A stretch of DNA of 35,626 nucleotides from Anaerolineae bacterium. Lineage in GTDB: Bacteria > Chloroflexota > Anaerolineae > JACIWP01. The stretch is from contig JAPWUQ010000005.1 in NCBI GenBank assembly GCA_028275445.1, positions 1-35,626 of the forward strand, given 5' to 3'. This document shows positions 28,563-35,626 of this stretch, one piece after another. A program made the translations under genes and the position numbers. Positions within the stretch are counted from its first letter, which is position 1. Each line of letters starts with the position of its first letter. The notes below the pieces were generated by a model. The model made no database searches. It had not been told where the DNA came from and saw nothing but the letters and a program-made list of their open reading frames with translations.

Positions 28563-29306
28563 GTGGAACTGAAGGATTACCTGAAGATACTGCGCAAGCG
28601 GGGCTGGATCATCGTGCTGGTGGCGCTCATCGCCGGCACCGCCGCCTTCGGCTTCAGCAAGCTCCAGACCCCTATCTACAAGGCCAATATCCAGCTCAGC
28701 GTCGAGCCGGCGCGCCTCGACTGGGGACTCAGCAACACCGTCAAGGACATCCTGCGCAGCTATGTGGTGCGCCTGAACAGCCACTCCATGGCCCAGAAGG
28801 TCATTGACCGCGCCCAGCTCGACATGACCACCGATGAGCTGAAAAGCAAGGTCTTCATCAGCTCCGACGCGTCCAACTATACCATCGAGATCGAGGCCCG
28901 TGACAGCGACCCACAAGTCGCTATGCAAATCGCCCAGACCATGGCGGAACTCTTCGTCCAGGAGCGGGAGCAGTGGAACCAGGAGCAGGACCAGCGCGAC
29001 CGCATCGTGGTTTCCATCGTGGACAATGTGCGGCGCGCCGAGATCCACACCCCCAAGACGAAGATGAACGTGCTGGTCGGCCTCATTTTCGGGGCCATTG
29101 TGGGAGCCATCATCGTCTTCTTCATGGAGTGGCTGGAATCGGATATCGTGCGGGCGCCGGAAGATGTGGAGCGTTTCGTGGGATGGACAGTGCTGGGCAC
29201 CATCCCCGCCGGCGTCGAAGCCTCCGCCGGCCGGCGCTCCCGCCGCAAAGCCCGCGCCCTTGCATCACCTGAACCCTATCAGGCCCTAGGAAGAGGATCC
29301 AGATGA
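28563..29306 (+). CDS. Wzz/chain-length determinant-like protein (paralogue 2)
   Basis: GTG 28563 with gagaggag upstream; 'ELKDYLKILRKRGWIIVLVALIAGTAAFGFSKLQTPIYKA', C-terminal TM then 'SDIVRAPEDVERFVGWTVLGTIP'. Confidence 0.88.
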   Translation: MELKDYLKILRKRGWIIVLVALIAGTAAFGFSKLQTPIYKANIQLSVEPARLDWGLSNTVKDILRSYVVRLNSHSMAQKVIDRAQLDMTTDELKSKVFISSDASNYTIEIEARDSDPQVAMQIAQTMAELFVQEREQWNQEQDQRDRIVVSIVDNVRRAEIHTPKTKMNVLVGLIFGAIVGAIIVFFMEWLESDIVRAPEDVERFVGWTVLGTIPAGVEASAGRRSRRKARALASPEPYQALGRGSR

Positions 29307-29977
29307 CCGAATCACATACCCAGCTCATCACGGTGCAGGACCCGCGCTCGCCCATCGCCGAAGCCTACCGCACCCTGCGCACCAACCTGGAGTTTTCCAG
29401 CCTGGACAATCCTCTCCGGACCTTGGTGGTGACCTCCGCCGGCCCGGAAGAGGGCAAGTCCACCACCCTGGCCAATCTGGCGGTCACCATGGCGGAGGCC
29501 GGCCGGCAAACCATCCTGGTAGACTGCGACCTGCGCCGGCCGCGCCTGCACACCTTCTTCGGGCTGGATAACTCGCGCGGCCTGACCACCATGATGGTGG
29601 ATGAAGGGGCGATGAAGGACCCGCCCCTGCTGGCCACCGGTGTGGAGAACCTCTGGCTCCTGCCCAGCGGCGCCCTGCCGCCCAACCCGGCGGATATGCT
29701 GGCCACCCGGCGTATGGTCGAGGTCATCGAGGCCTTGAAAGCGCGCGCCGATATGGTGCTCTTCGACGCACCGCCGGTCATCGCCGTGACCGATGCCGCC
29801 ATCCTGGCGACCCGGGTGGACGGGGTACTGCTGGTGGTGAGCGCCGGCATCACCAAACGCGACTACGTGCTCCAGGCCAAGGAACTCCTGGAGCGCGTGA
29901 ACGCGCGCGTGGTGGGCGTGGTGCTGACCAACGTCTCCTTTGACGCCACCCTGCACCGCTATTACGGAGAGGGATAA
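29303..29977 (+). CDS. cpsD: CpsD/CapB-type BY-kinase-like P-loop ATPase
   Basis: 'SPIAEAYRTLRTNLEFSS', Walker A 'AGPEEGKSTTLANLA', Walker A' 'TILVDCDLRRPRLHTFF', 'VLFDAPPVIAVTDA'; short tail HRYYGEG. Confidence 0.92.
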   Translation: MTESHTQLITVQDPRSPIAEAYRTLRTNLEFSSLDNPLRTLVVTSAGPEEGKSTTLANLAVTMAEAGRQTILVDCDLRRPRLHTFFGLDNSRGLTTMMVDEGAMKDPPLLATGVENLWLLPSGALPPNPADMLATRRMVEVIEALKARADMVLFDAPPVIAVTDAAILATRVDGVLLVVSAGITKRDYVLQAKELLERVNARVVGVVLTNVSFDATLHRYYGEG

Positions 29978-30004
29978 CGGTGCATTTCCCTGCGGCGTGG
30001 GCAG

Positions 30005-30847
30005 ATGGCTGAGGCAATGGACAGCAGTGGCATGCCGGCGCTGGACGGTCGGATTGACCTGCACGCCCATATCCTGCCCGGGGAGGACGACGGGCCGCAG
30101 ACCCTGGAGCAGGCGCTGGAAATGGCGCGCATCGCCGCCGCAGACGGCATCACCTGCATCGCGGCCACGCCGCACAACGTGGGATGGGCAAAAGCGGACC
30201 ACCGCTCGCGCATCCGCCGGGAAGCAACGGCACTACAACAGCAGTGCCACCAGGCCGGCATTCCCCTGTGCCTTCTGCCCGGCGTCGAAATCTACATTGA
30301 CTTCGATTTGCTGGAGCAGTTGCAGGATGGACGGGCATTTCCGCTGGCAGACAGCCGCTATGTGCTTCTGGAAATGCCCCATTCCGCGTTTCCTCTGTAC
30401 ACCGAGGAGCTGGTCTTTCATCTCCAGGTCAAGGGCTATGGGGTGATGCTGGCCCATCCGGAGCGCAATGCCCTGGTGCAGGCGAACCCGAGCATGCTGG
30501 CGCCGCTGGTGGAGCGGGGGACACTGGTGCAGATTACCGCGGCCAGCCTGGCCGGCCAGTTCGGGCCCCTCGTGGCGCGCACCGCGGCCTATCTACTGCG
30601 CGGCCGGCTGGCGCATGTCATTGCCACGGATGCCCATAACGACCTCCGCCGGCGGCCGGAGCTTTCGGCCGCTGTGGCCGCCGCCGGCGAGATCATCGGG
30701 CCGGCGGAAGCGGAACAAATGGTGCGGGATATTCCACGCGCCATCCTGGCCGGCGAGATCATCACCCCCGACCCACCCCTGAGCCGGGTGCGGCGGGGCA
30801 AATCCTGGTGGGTGCGGGCACTCAGCGGCCGGCACCTCTCGGGCTGA
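30005..30847 (+). CDS. cpsB: CpsB/CapC-type PHP-domain protein tyrosine phosphatase
   Basis: 'RIDLHAHILPGEDDGPQTLEQALEMARIAAADGITCIAATPH', 'LPGVEIYIDFD', 'VIATDAHND'. Confidence 0.9.
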   Translation: MAEAMDSSGMPALDGRIDLHAHILPGEDDGPQTLEQALEMARIAAADGITCIAATPHNVGWAKADHRSRIRREATALQQQCHQAGIPLCLLPGVEIYIDFDLLEQLQDGRAFPLADSRYVLLEMPHSAFPLYTEELVFHLQVKGYGVMLAHPERNALVQANPSMLAPLVERGTLVQITAASLAGQFGPLVARTAAYLLRGRLAHVIATDAHNDLRRRPELSAAVAAAGEIIGPAEAEQMVRDIPRAILAGEIITPDPPLSRVRRGKSWWVRALSGRHLSG

Positions 30848-30882
30848 TTCGCGTACCAAATTTACTGTCAGGGGAGGAAGCG

Positions 30883-31947
30883 ATGAAAGGGCTGATCCTG
30901 AGCGGCGGAAAAGGGACCCGGCTGTACCCCATCACCTATACCAGCGCCAAGCAGTTGGTGCCCATCGCCAATAAGCCGGTGCTCTTCCGGGTCATCGAGG
31001 CGATTGTGGAGGCCGGCATCCGCGACATCGGCATCGTCGTCGGCGATACCGCTGAAGAGGTCATGGAGGCCGTCGGAGACGGTTCGCGCTGGGACTGCCG
31101 CATCACCTACATCCGTCAGGAGGCCCCCCTGGGTCTGGCCCATGCGGTGAAAATCTCCCAGGACTATATCGGCGATGAGCGCTTCGTCATGTTCCTGGGG
31201 GACAACGTCATCCAGGGCGGCATCTCACCCCTCATCGCGCAGTTCGCCACCTCCGACTACAACTGCCAGATCGTGCTGAAGCGCGTCGAGCATCCCGAGC
31301 AGTACGGCGTGGCCGAGCTGAAAGACGGGCGCATCGTGCGCCTGGTGGAGAAGCCGCGCCATCCCAAGTCCAACCTGGCGCTGGTCGGCATCTACATGTT
31401 CGACCACCACATCTTTGAGGCGGTGAACGCCATCACCCCCTCCTGGCGCGGGGAACTGGAGATCACCGATGCCATCCAGTACCTGATTGACCATGGCTAT
31501 AAGGTCTACCCGCACATCCATGAGGGGTGGTGGATCGACACGGGCGCGCCGGGGGACCTGCTGGAGGCCAACAGCCTGGTGCTGGACGAGATCGCCCACA
31601 CCATTGAGGGGTATGTGGACCGGGATTCGGAGATCAACGGCAAGGTGACCATCCAGAAGGGTGCCGAGATTATCAACAGCAGGATCCGCGGGCCGGCCAT
31701 CATCGGGGAATACTCGCGCATCGTCAACTCCTACATCGGCCCCTTCACCTCCATCTATCACCATGTGCTCATCGAGGACAGCGAGATCGAGCACTCCATC
31801 GTGCTGGAGTACAGCAAGATCATTGATATCCCTCAGCGCATCGAGGACAGCCTGATCGGGCGCAATGTGGAGATCCGACGTTCGCCGCTGAAGCCCAAGG
31901 CCTATAAGATGACGCTGGGGGACAACAGCCGCGTCGGCATCCTGTGA
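30883..31947 (+). CDS. rmlA: Glucose-1-phosphate thymidylyltransferase, long form with left-handed beta-helix C-terminus
   Basis: 'MKGLILSGGKGTRLYPITYTSAKQLVPIANKPVLF', 'WWIDTGAPGDLLEANSLVL', C-terminal hexapeptide-like repeats; ATG 30883 with ggggagg. Confidence 0.94.
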   Translation: MKGLILSGGKGTRLYPITYTSAKQLVPIANKPVLFRVIEAIVEAGIRDIGIVVGDTAEEVMEAVGDGSRWDCRITYIRQEAPLGLAHAVKISQDYIGDERFVMFLGDNVIQGGISPLIAQFATSDYNCQIVLKRVEHPEQYGVAELKDGRIVRLVEKPRHPKSNLALVGIYMFDHHIFEAVNAITPSWRGELEITDAIQYLIDHGYKVYPHIHEGWWIDTGAPGDLLEANSLVLDEIAHTIEGYVDRDSEINGKVTIQKGAEIINSRIRGPAIIGEYSRIVNSYIGPFTSIYHHVLIEDSEIEHSIVLEYSKIIDIPQRIEDSLIGRNVEIRRSPLKPKAYKMTLGDNSRVGIL

Positions 31948-31981
31948 TGCCGGCGGCATCCCATACGAGGTACAGGAGCAT

Positions 31982-33409
31982 ATGTCTGAGAAACGGACAC
32001 GGGTCACGCTGATCTACCCGGGCATCGCCGGCTATGGGTTCAACTCCCTGGCCCACGGCATGGAAGCCGGCTGGGTCAGCCACGGCCTGGCGCATATCAG
32101 CTCCGCCGCCAAGGCGGAGGGCTTTCACGTGGATTTGATCGACCTGCGCGCCCTGAAAGGATGGGAGGAGTTCGAGGCGGAGATCGCGGCGCGCCGGCCG
32201 GATGTCATCGGCGTCACTATGATGAGCGTGGACTTCAACCCGGCCAACGAGGCCATCCGCCGAGCCAAGGCCGTCCTGCCGGAACTGGTCGCCGTGGTCG
32301 GCGGGCCGCACCCCACGGTGGCCGTCGAGGAGGTCGCCGCCAACCCGGCCATTGATTACATCGTCCTGGGAGAGGGGGAGATCACCTTCCCCTGGCTGTT
32401 GAACGAGCTGGAGGCCGGCCGGCGGCCCGAGGACCGCGTCCTGCTGGGCCAGATGCCGGATCTGGACGCCCTGCCCTTCCCGGACCGCGAGCTGTTCCTG
32501 GAGGAATGGCGCAAGCACGGCTACACGCTGGACTCGCCCGAGGTGCCCTTTGTGGAGGAACTGCCGCCGCCCTTCCTGACGATCATCGCCGGCCGCGGCT
32601 GTATGTACAACTGCAACTTCTGCCAGCCGGCGGAGCGCAAGATTTTCGGCCGGCGGGTGCGCCGGCGCTCCGTCCCCAACATCATCCGCGAGCTCCAGGA
32701 ACTGCGCGAGCGCTACCATTTCGCCAGCTTCATGTTCCACGACGACTGTCTGACCGAGGACCGCGAATGGGTCATCGAATTTTGCCAGGCCTACCGCGAG
32801 GCCGGCTTCACCCAACCCTTCTTCTGCCAGAGCCGGGCCGACATCATCGTGAAAAACCCGGACATGGTCAAGCTGATGGCCGAGGTGGGGCTGAAGGGGT
32901 ACTTCATCGGGTTCGAAAGCGGCAATGACCGGGTCCTGCGCTTCCTGCGCAAGGGCACCACGCGCGCCATCAACCTGGAGGCGGCCCGCATCTGCAAGCG
33001 CTACGGCATCAAAATCTGGGCCAACTATATGCTGGGCATCCCCACCGAGACGCGCGAAGAGGTCATGGATACCATCTCCATGCTGAAGCAAATTGATCCG
33101 GACTACTACAGCCCGGCCTTCTACACGCCCCACCCCGGCAGTGACCTGTACGATTACTGCATCGAGCACGATCTCTCGCTCATCACCAGCCATGACCAGT
33201 ACCGCCGCAACCCGACGGAGATGAAAATCAAGGGACAGGATTATACCTTCCTGCAGTGGGCGCTGGAGGAATCCCAGCGCCGCACCTGGTACAACCGCCT
33301 GCGGCGCTGGGCGGCGCGCACCTGGAAGCGCTATGCCAATCCGCGCAAGATCGCCCGCAAGCTGGGGCGGATGCTGGGGCTTGCGCGCGGCTCTGCCCAG
33401 CCGGCCTGA
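31982..33409 (+). CDS. B12-binding-domain radical SAM protein
   Basis: N-terminal cobalamin-like 'PDVIGVTMMSVDFN...VAVVGGPHPTVAVEEV....DYIVLGEGE'; radical SAM 'GRGCMYNCNFCQ' (Cx3Cx2C). Confidence 0.93.
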   Translation: MSEKRTRVTLIYPGIAGYGFNSLAHGMEAGWVSHGLAHISSAAKAEGFHVDLIDLRALKGWEEFEAEIAARRPDVIGVTMMSVDFNPANEAIRRAKAVLPELVAVVGGPHPTVAVEEVAANPAIDYIVLGEGEITFPWLLNELEAGRRPEDRVLLGQMPDLDALPFPDRELFLEEWRKHGYTLDSPEVPFVEELPPPFLTIIAGRGCMYNCNFCQPAERKIFGRRVRRRSVPNIIRELQELRERYHFASFMFHDDCLTEDREWVIEFCQAYREAGFTQPFFCQSRADIIVKNPDMVKLMAEVGLKGYFIGFESGNDRVLRFLRKGTTRAINLEAARICKRYGIKIWANYMLGIPTETREEVMDTISMLKQIDPDYYSPAFYTPHPGSDLYDYCIEHDLSLITSHDQYRRNPTEMKIKGQDYTFLQWALEESQRRTWYNRLRRWAARTWKRYANPRKIARKLGRMLGLARGSAQPA

Positions 33410-33459
33410 TCCCGGCCACACTTATCACGACCACGAGGGAGGATGGAAGCAACGTCACA

Positions 33460-34467
33460 ATGAGAAACATCATGGTCACCGGCGGCGCCGGCTTCATCGG
33501 CTCCAACTTCGTGCACTATCTGCTGGAGAAGTACCCGGACTACCGCGTGCTGGTCTTCGACAAGCTGACCTATGCCGGCAACCTAGCCAACCTGGCCGAC
33601 CTGGCCGGCCACCCCCGTTACCACTTCGTGCGCGGCGATATCTGCGACGCCGAGGCCGTGCGCGCCGCCATCCGTCAGTACGACATTGACACCATCGTCA
33701 ACTTCGCCGCCGAGACCCACGTGGACCGCTCCATCATGGACGCGGATGCCTTCATCCGCACCGACATTTACGGCACCTACGTCCTGCTGGAGGCGGTCAA
33801 GGAGTTCCGGCTGGAGCGCTTCCACCAGGTCAGCACCGATGAGGTGTACGGCGAGGTGCTGGAGGGTTCATCGGTGGAGACCGACCCCCTGCGGCCGCGC
33901 AGTCCCTATGCGGCCAGCAAGGCCGGCGCCGAGCACCTGGTGCAGGCCTACTTCGTGACTTACGGCCTGCCGGTCACCATCACGCGCGGCTCCAACAACA
34001 TCGGCCCATATCAATATCCGGAAAAAGTGGTGCCCCTCTTCATCACCAACGCCATTGACGACCTGCCTCTGCCGCTGTACGGCGACGGCACACAGCAGCG
34101 CGATTACCAGTACGTGCTGGATCACTGCGAGGGCATTGACATCGTCCTGCACCACGGGAAACCCGGCGAGGCGTACAACCTGGGCACCGGGGTCGAGACC
34201 CGCAATATTGACATGGCGCGCCTGATCCTGCGCCTGCTCGGCAAGCCGGAGAGCCTCATCCAATTCGTGAAAGACCGCCCGGGCCACGACCGCCGCTATT
34301 CCATCAACTGCGACAAGATCAAGGCGCTGGGCTGGCGCTCGCGCCATACCTTCGAGGAAGCGCTGGAGAAGACGGTGCGCTGGTACGTGGAGCATGAGGA
34401 ATGGTGGCGCCCCTTAAAGAGCGGGGAGTACAAGGAATATTACCGCCGGCAGTACCTCCAACGCTGA
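33460..34467 (+). CDS. rmlB: dTDP-glucose 4,6-dehydratase
   Basis: '[41 protein letters not shown]', 'FAAETHVDRSI', 'STDEVYGE', 'SPYAASKAGAEHLVQAY', 'RGSNNIGPYQYPEKVVPLFI'. The ORF-track start at 33256 overlaps the upstream gene. Confidence 0.96.
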   Translation: MRNIMVTGGAGFIGSNFVHYLLEKYPDYRVLVFDKLTYAGNLANLADLAGHPRYHFVRGDICDAEAVRAAIRQYDIDTIVNFAAETHVDRSIMDADAFIRTDIYGTYVLLEAVKEFRLERFHQVSTDEVYGEVLEGSSVETDPLRPRSPYAASKAGAEHLVQAYFVTYGLPVTITRGSNNIGPYQYPEKVVPLFITNAIDDLPLPLYGDGTQQRDYQYVLDHCEGIDIVLHHGKPGEAYNLGTGVETRNIDMARLILRLLGKPESLIQFVKDRPGHDRRYSINCDKIKALGWRSRHTFEEALEKTVRWYVEHEEWWRPLKSGEYKEYYRRQYLQR

Positions 34468-34483
34468 CATCCTCGCCCATCCC

Positions 34484-34516
34484 GGAAAGGGCCGGCCGGT
34501 GGGCGCGGCCCTTTCC
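34484..34516 (+). terminator. Hairpin between rmlB and arfB
   Basis: Perfect 11-bp stem ggaaagggccg/cggccctttcc with 11-nt loop; no U-tract. Confidence 0.55.
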
Positions 34517-34540
34517 CATCTTGCCGGCGGGCATATCAGG

Positions 34541-34990
34541 ATGAACCTCATGAGCGAGGAAACTGAGCGCCTGGAAATTACCCCTTCCCTCTCCATCCCG
34601 ATGGAGGAACTCTCGTTCCATTTCTCGCGCGCCGGCGGCCCAGGCGGACAGCACGTCAACACCTCCGAGACACGGGTCGAACTGCGCTTCGACGTGCGCC
34701 GTTCGCCATCTTTGAGCGAATGGCAGAGGGAGCGCATCCTGGAACGGCTGGGCACGTATATTGACTCCGATGGGGTACTGCATTTGTTCGCCGCCTCGCG
34801 GCGGAGCCAGCGGCAGAACCGGCAGGAGGCCATCGAGCGCTTTCAGAAACTGCTGGCGCAGGCACTGCGCCCGCGCCGGCCGCGCCTGCCGACTCAACCG
34901 CATCCGGCGGCGCGCGAGCGCCGGCTGACGGCCAAGCGCCGGCGCTCCGAGATCAAGCGCCTGCGCCGCCTGCCCCCGGACGAACTGTGA
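34541..34990 (+). CDS. arfB: Alternative ribosome-rescue factor ArfB (YaeJ-type peptidyl-tRNA hydrolase)
   Basis: 'FSRAGGPGGQHVNTSETRVELRFDV' GGQ motif, 'ASRRSQRQNRQEAIERF', basic C-terminal tail. Confidence 0.95.
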   Translation: MNLMSEETERLEITPSLSIPMEELSFHFSRAGGPGGQHVNTSETRVELRFDVRRSPSLSEWQRERILERLGTYIDSDGVLHLFAASRRSQRQNRQEAIERFQKLLAQALRPRRPRLPTQPHPAARERRLTAKRRRSEIKRLRRLPPDEL

Positions 34991-35021
34991 TCGAGGTGCC
35001 CTGGGAGGAACCCGGCCCCAT

Positions 35022-35050
35022 TTGTGAGCGCTCGTCAGTTGTGCTACAAT
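35022..35050 (+). promoter_or_regulatory. rsfS promoter TTGTGA-N17-TACAAT
   Basis: TTGTGA 35022-35027, TACAAT 35045-35050, 17-bp spacer. Confidence 0.65.
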
Positions 35051-35115
35051 TTTGCCGGCCTGTCCGACAGCGACACGGCCGGCATCCCAATCTCACTGGG
35101 CAAAAGGAGGTGCCT

Positions 35116-35463
35116 CTGGAATCGTCAGCATTAGCTCGACGCATTGTGGACTTGTTGGTGGAAAAGAAGGCAACGGATACCCTGTTGTTGGACATTCGCG
35201 AGATTTCCCTCCTGGCCGACTACTTTGTCATCACGACCGGCGAGGTCGATCGGCAGATCGAGGCCATGGTGGAGGAGCTTTCGGAAACCCTGAAGCACGA
35301 GGGGCGGGTCATCCCCCTGCGCGTGGAAGGGGAGGCCTCCTCCGGCTGGGTGCTGATGGACTACGGCTCGGTCGTGGTGCACCTTTTCTCGCCGGCGATG
35401 CGCGACTACTACCGCCTGGAAGACCTGTGGAAGAACGCCAGGGTGCTGGTGCGCATCCAATAG
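35116..35463 (+). CDS. rsfS: Ribosomal silencing factor RsfS/Iojap
   Basis: 'LESSALARRIVDLLVEKKATDTLLLDIREISLLADYFVITTGEVDRQIEAMVEELSE...GWVLMDYGSVVVHLF'; start uncertain (CTG 35116 or GTG 35110). Confidence 0.93.
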   Translation: MESSALARRIVDLLVEKKATDTLLLDIREISLLADYFVITTGEVDRQIEAMVEELSETLKHEGRVIPLRVEGEASSGWVLMDYGSVVVHLFSPAMRDYYRLEDLWKNARVLVRIQ

Positions 35464-35541
35464 CGCCGGCGCCTCCCCATCGCTCCTGGTCCGGCTGACG
35501 CTGGCCGGCGTCCGACACGCATCCAGGTGGGGAGAAGAAGC

Positions 35542-35626
35542 ATGAAAGTGATATATGCGGTAGGGGCGCGGCTGGCCGGCGGCGGCATCGGCAATACCGC
35601 CTATCATGCCGCCGCCGGCATCTGGC
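35542..35626 (+). CDS. N-terminus of a probable GT4 glycosyltransferase, truncated at window end
   Basis: ATG with ggggagaag upstream: MKVIYAVGARLAGGGIGNTAYHAAAGIW, GT-B-like N-terminal glycine motif. Confidence 0.55.
   Translation, partial: MKVIYAVGARLAGGGIGNTAYHAAAGIW

Noticed and set aside
27684-29048. 454-aa minus-strand ORF
   Set aside because: Antisense to both Wzz genes; explained by GC-rich third positions
31820-33421. 533-aa minus-strand ORF
   Set aside because: Antisense shadow of the radical SAM gene, no family motifs
33256-33459. N-terminal extension of RmlB in the ORF track
   Set aside because: Overlaps the radical SAM C-terminus and precedes the canonical [14 protein letters not shown] start
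1-35626. tRNA/rRNA genes, transposases, integrases, phage genes, defence systems
   Set aside because: None recognised by eye in the ORF list or intergenic gaps; tRNAscan or Infernal not available

Overview
GC-rich window, probably from a Chloroflexota/Anaerolineae-like bacterium. That placement rests on gene style, the TP-rich linkers and a C-terminal 'LLPLIL' tail, and was not tested. The main content is a large surface-polysaccharide/glycosylation locus: a Wzy/O-antigen-ligase-like fragment, a UDP-glucuronate decarboxylase-like SDR, an LPG_synthase_TM flippase-like protein, an alkaline-phosphatase-superfamily phosphodiesterase, three large multi-TM GT-C-like proteins (two with C-terminal beta-sandwich/CBM-like extensions), two GT2s, a GT4, two Wzz paralogues, a CpsD-like BY-kinase, a CpsB-like PHP phosphatase, long-form RmlA, a B12-binding radical SAM protein and RmlB. 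A block of unrelated genes (lepA, cyclase, Tat lipoprotein hydrolase, DUF6506-like, AOR, ridA, a 1223-aa modular secreted protein, NUDIX) splits the locus. arfB, rsfS and the start of another glycosyltransferase close the window. Non-coding signals read directly include several 17-bp-spaced sigma70-type promoters (one divergent pair overlapping at the -35, one pair facing each other), convergent-gene terminators, an unlisted 34-codon TM ORF and strong local over-representation of the palindrome GCCGGC. The best candidates for something undescribed are the GT-C + CBM-like cluster and the radical SAM gene inserted between rmlA and rmlB. No tRNA, rRNA, CRISPR or transposase was recognised.
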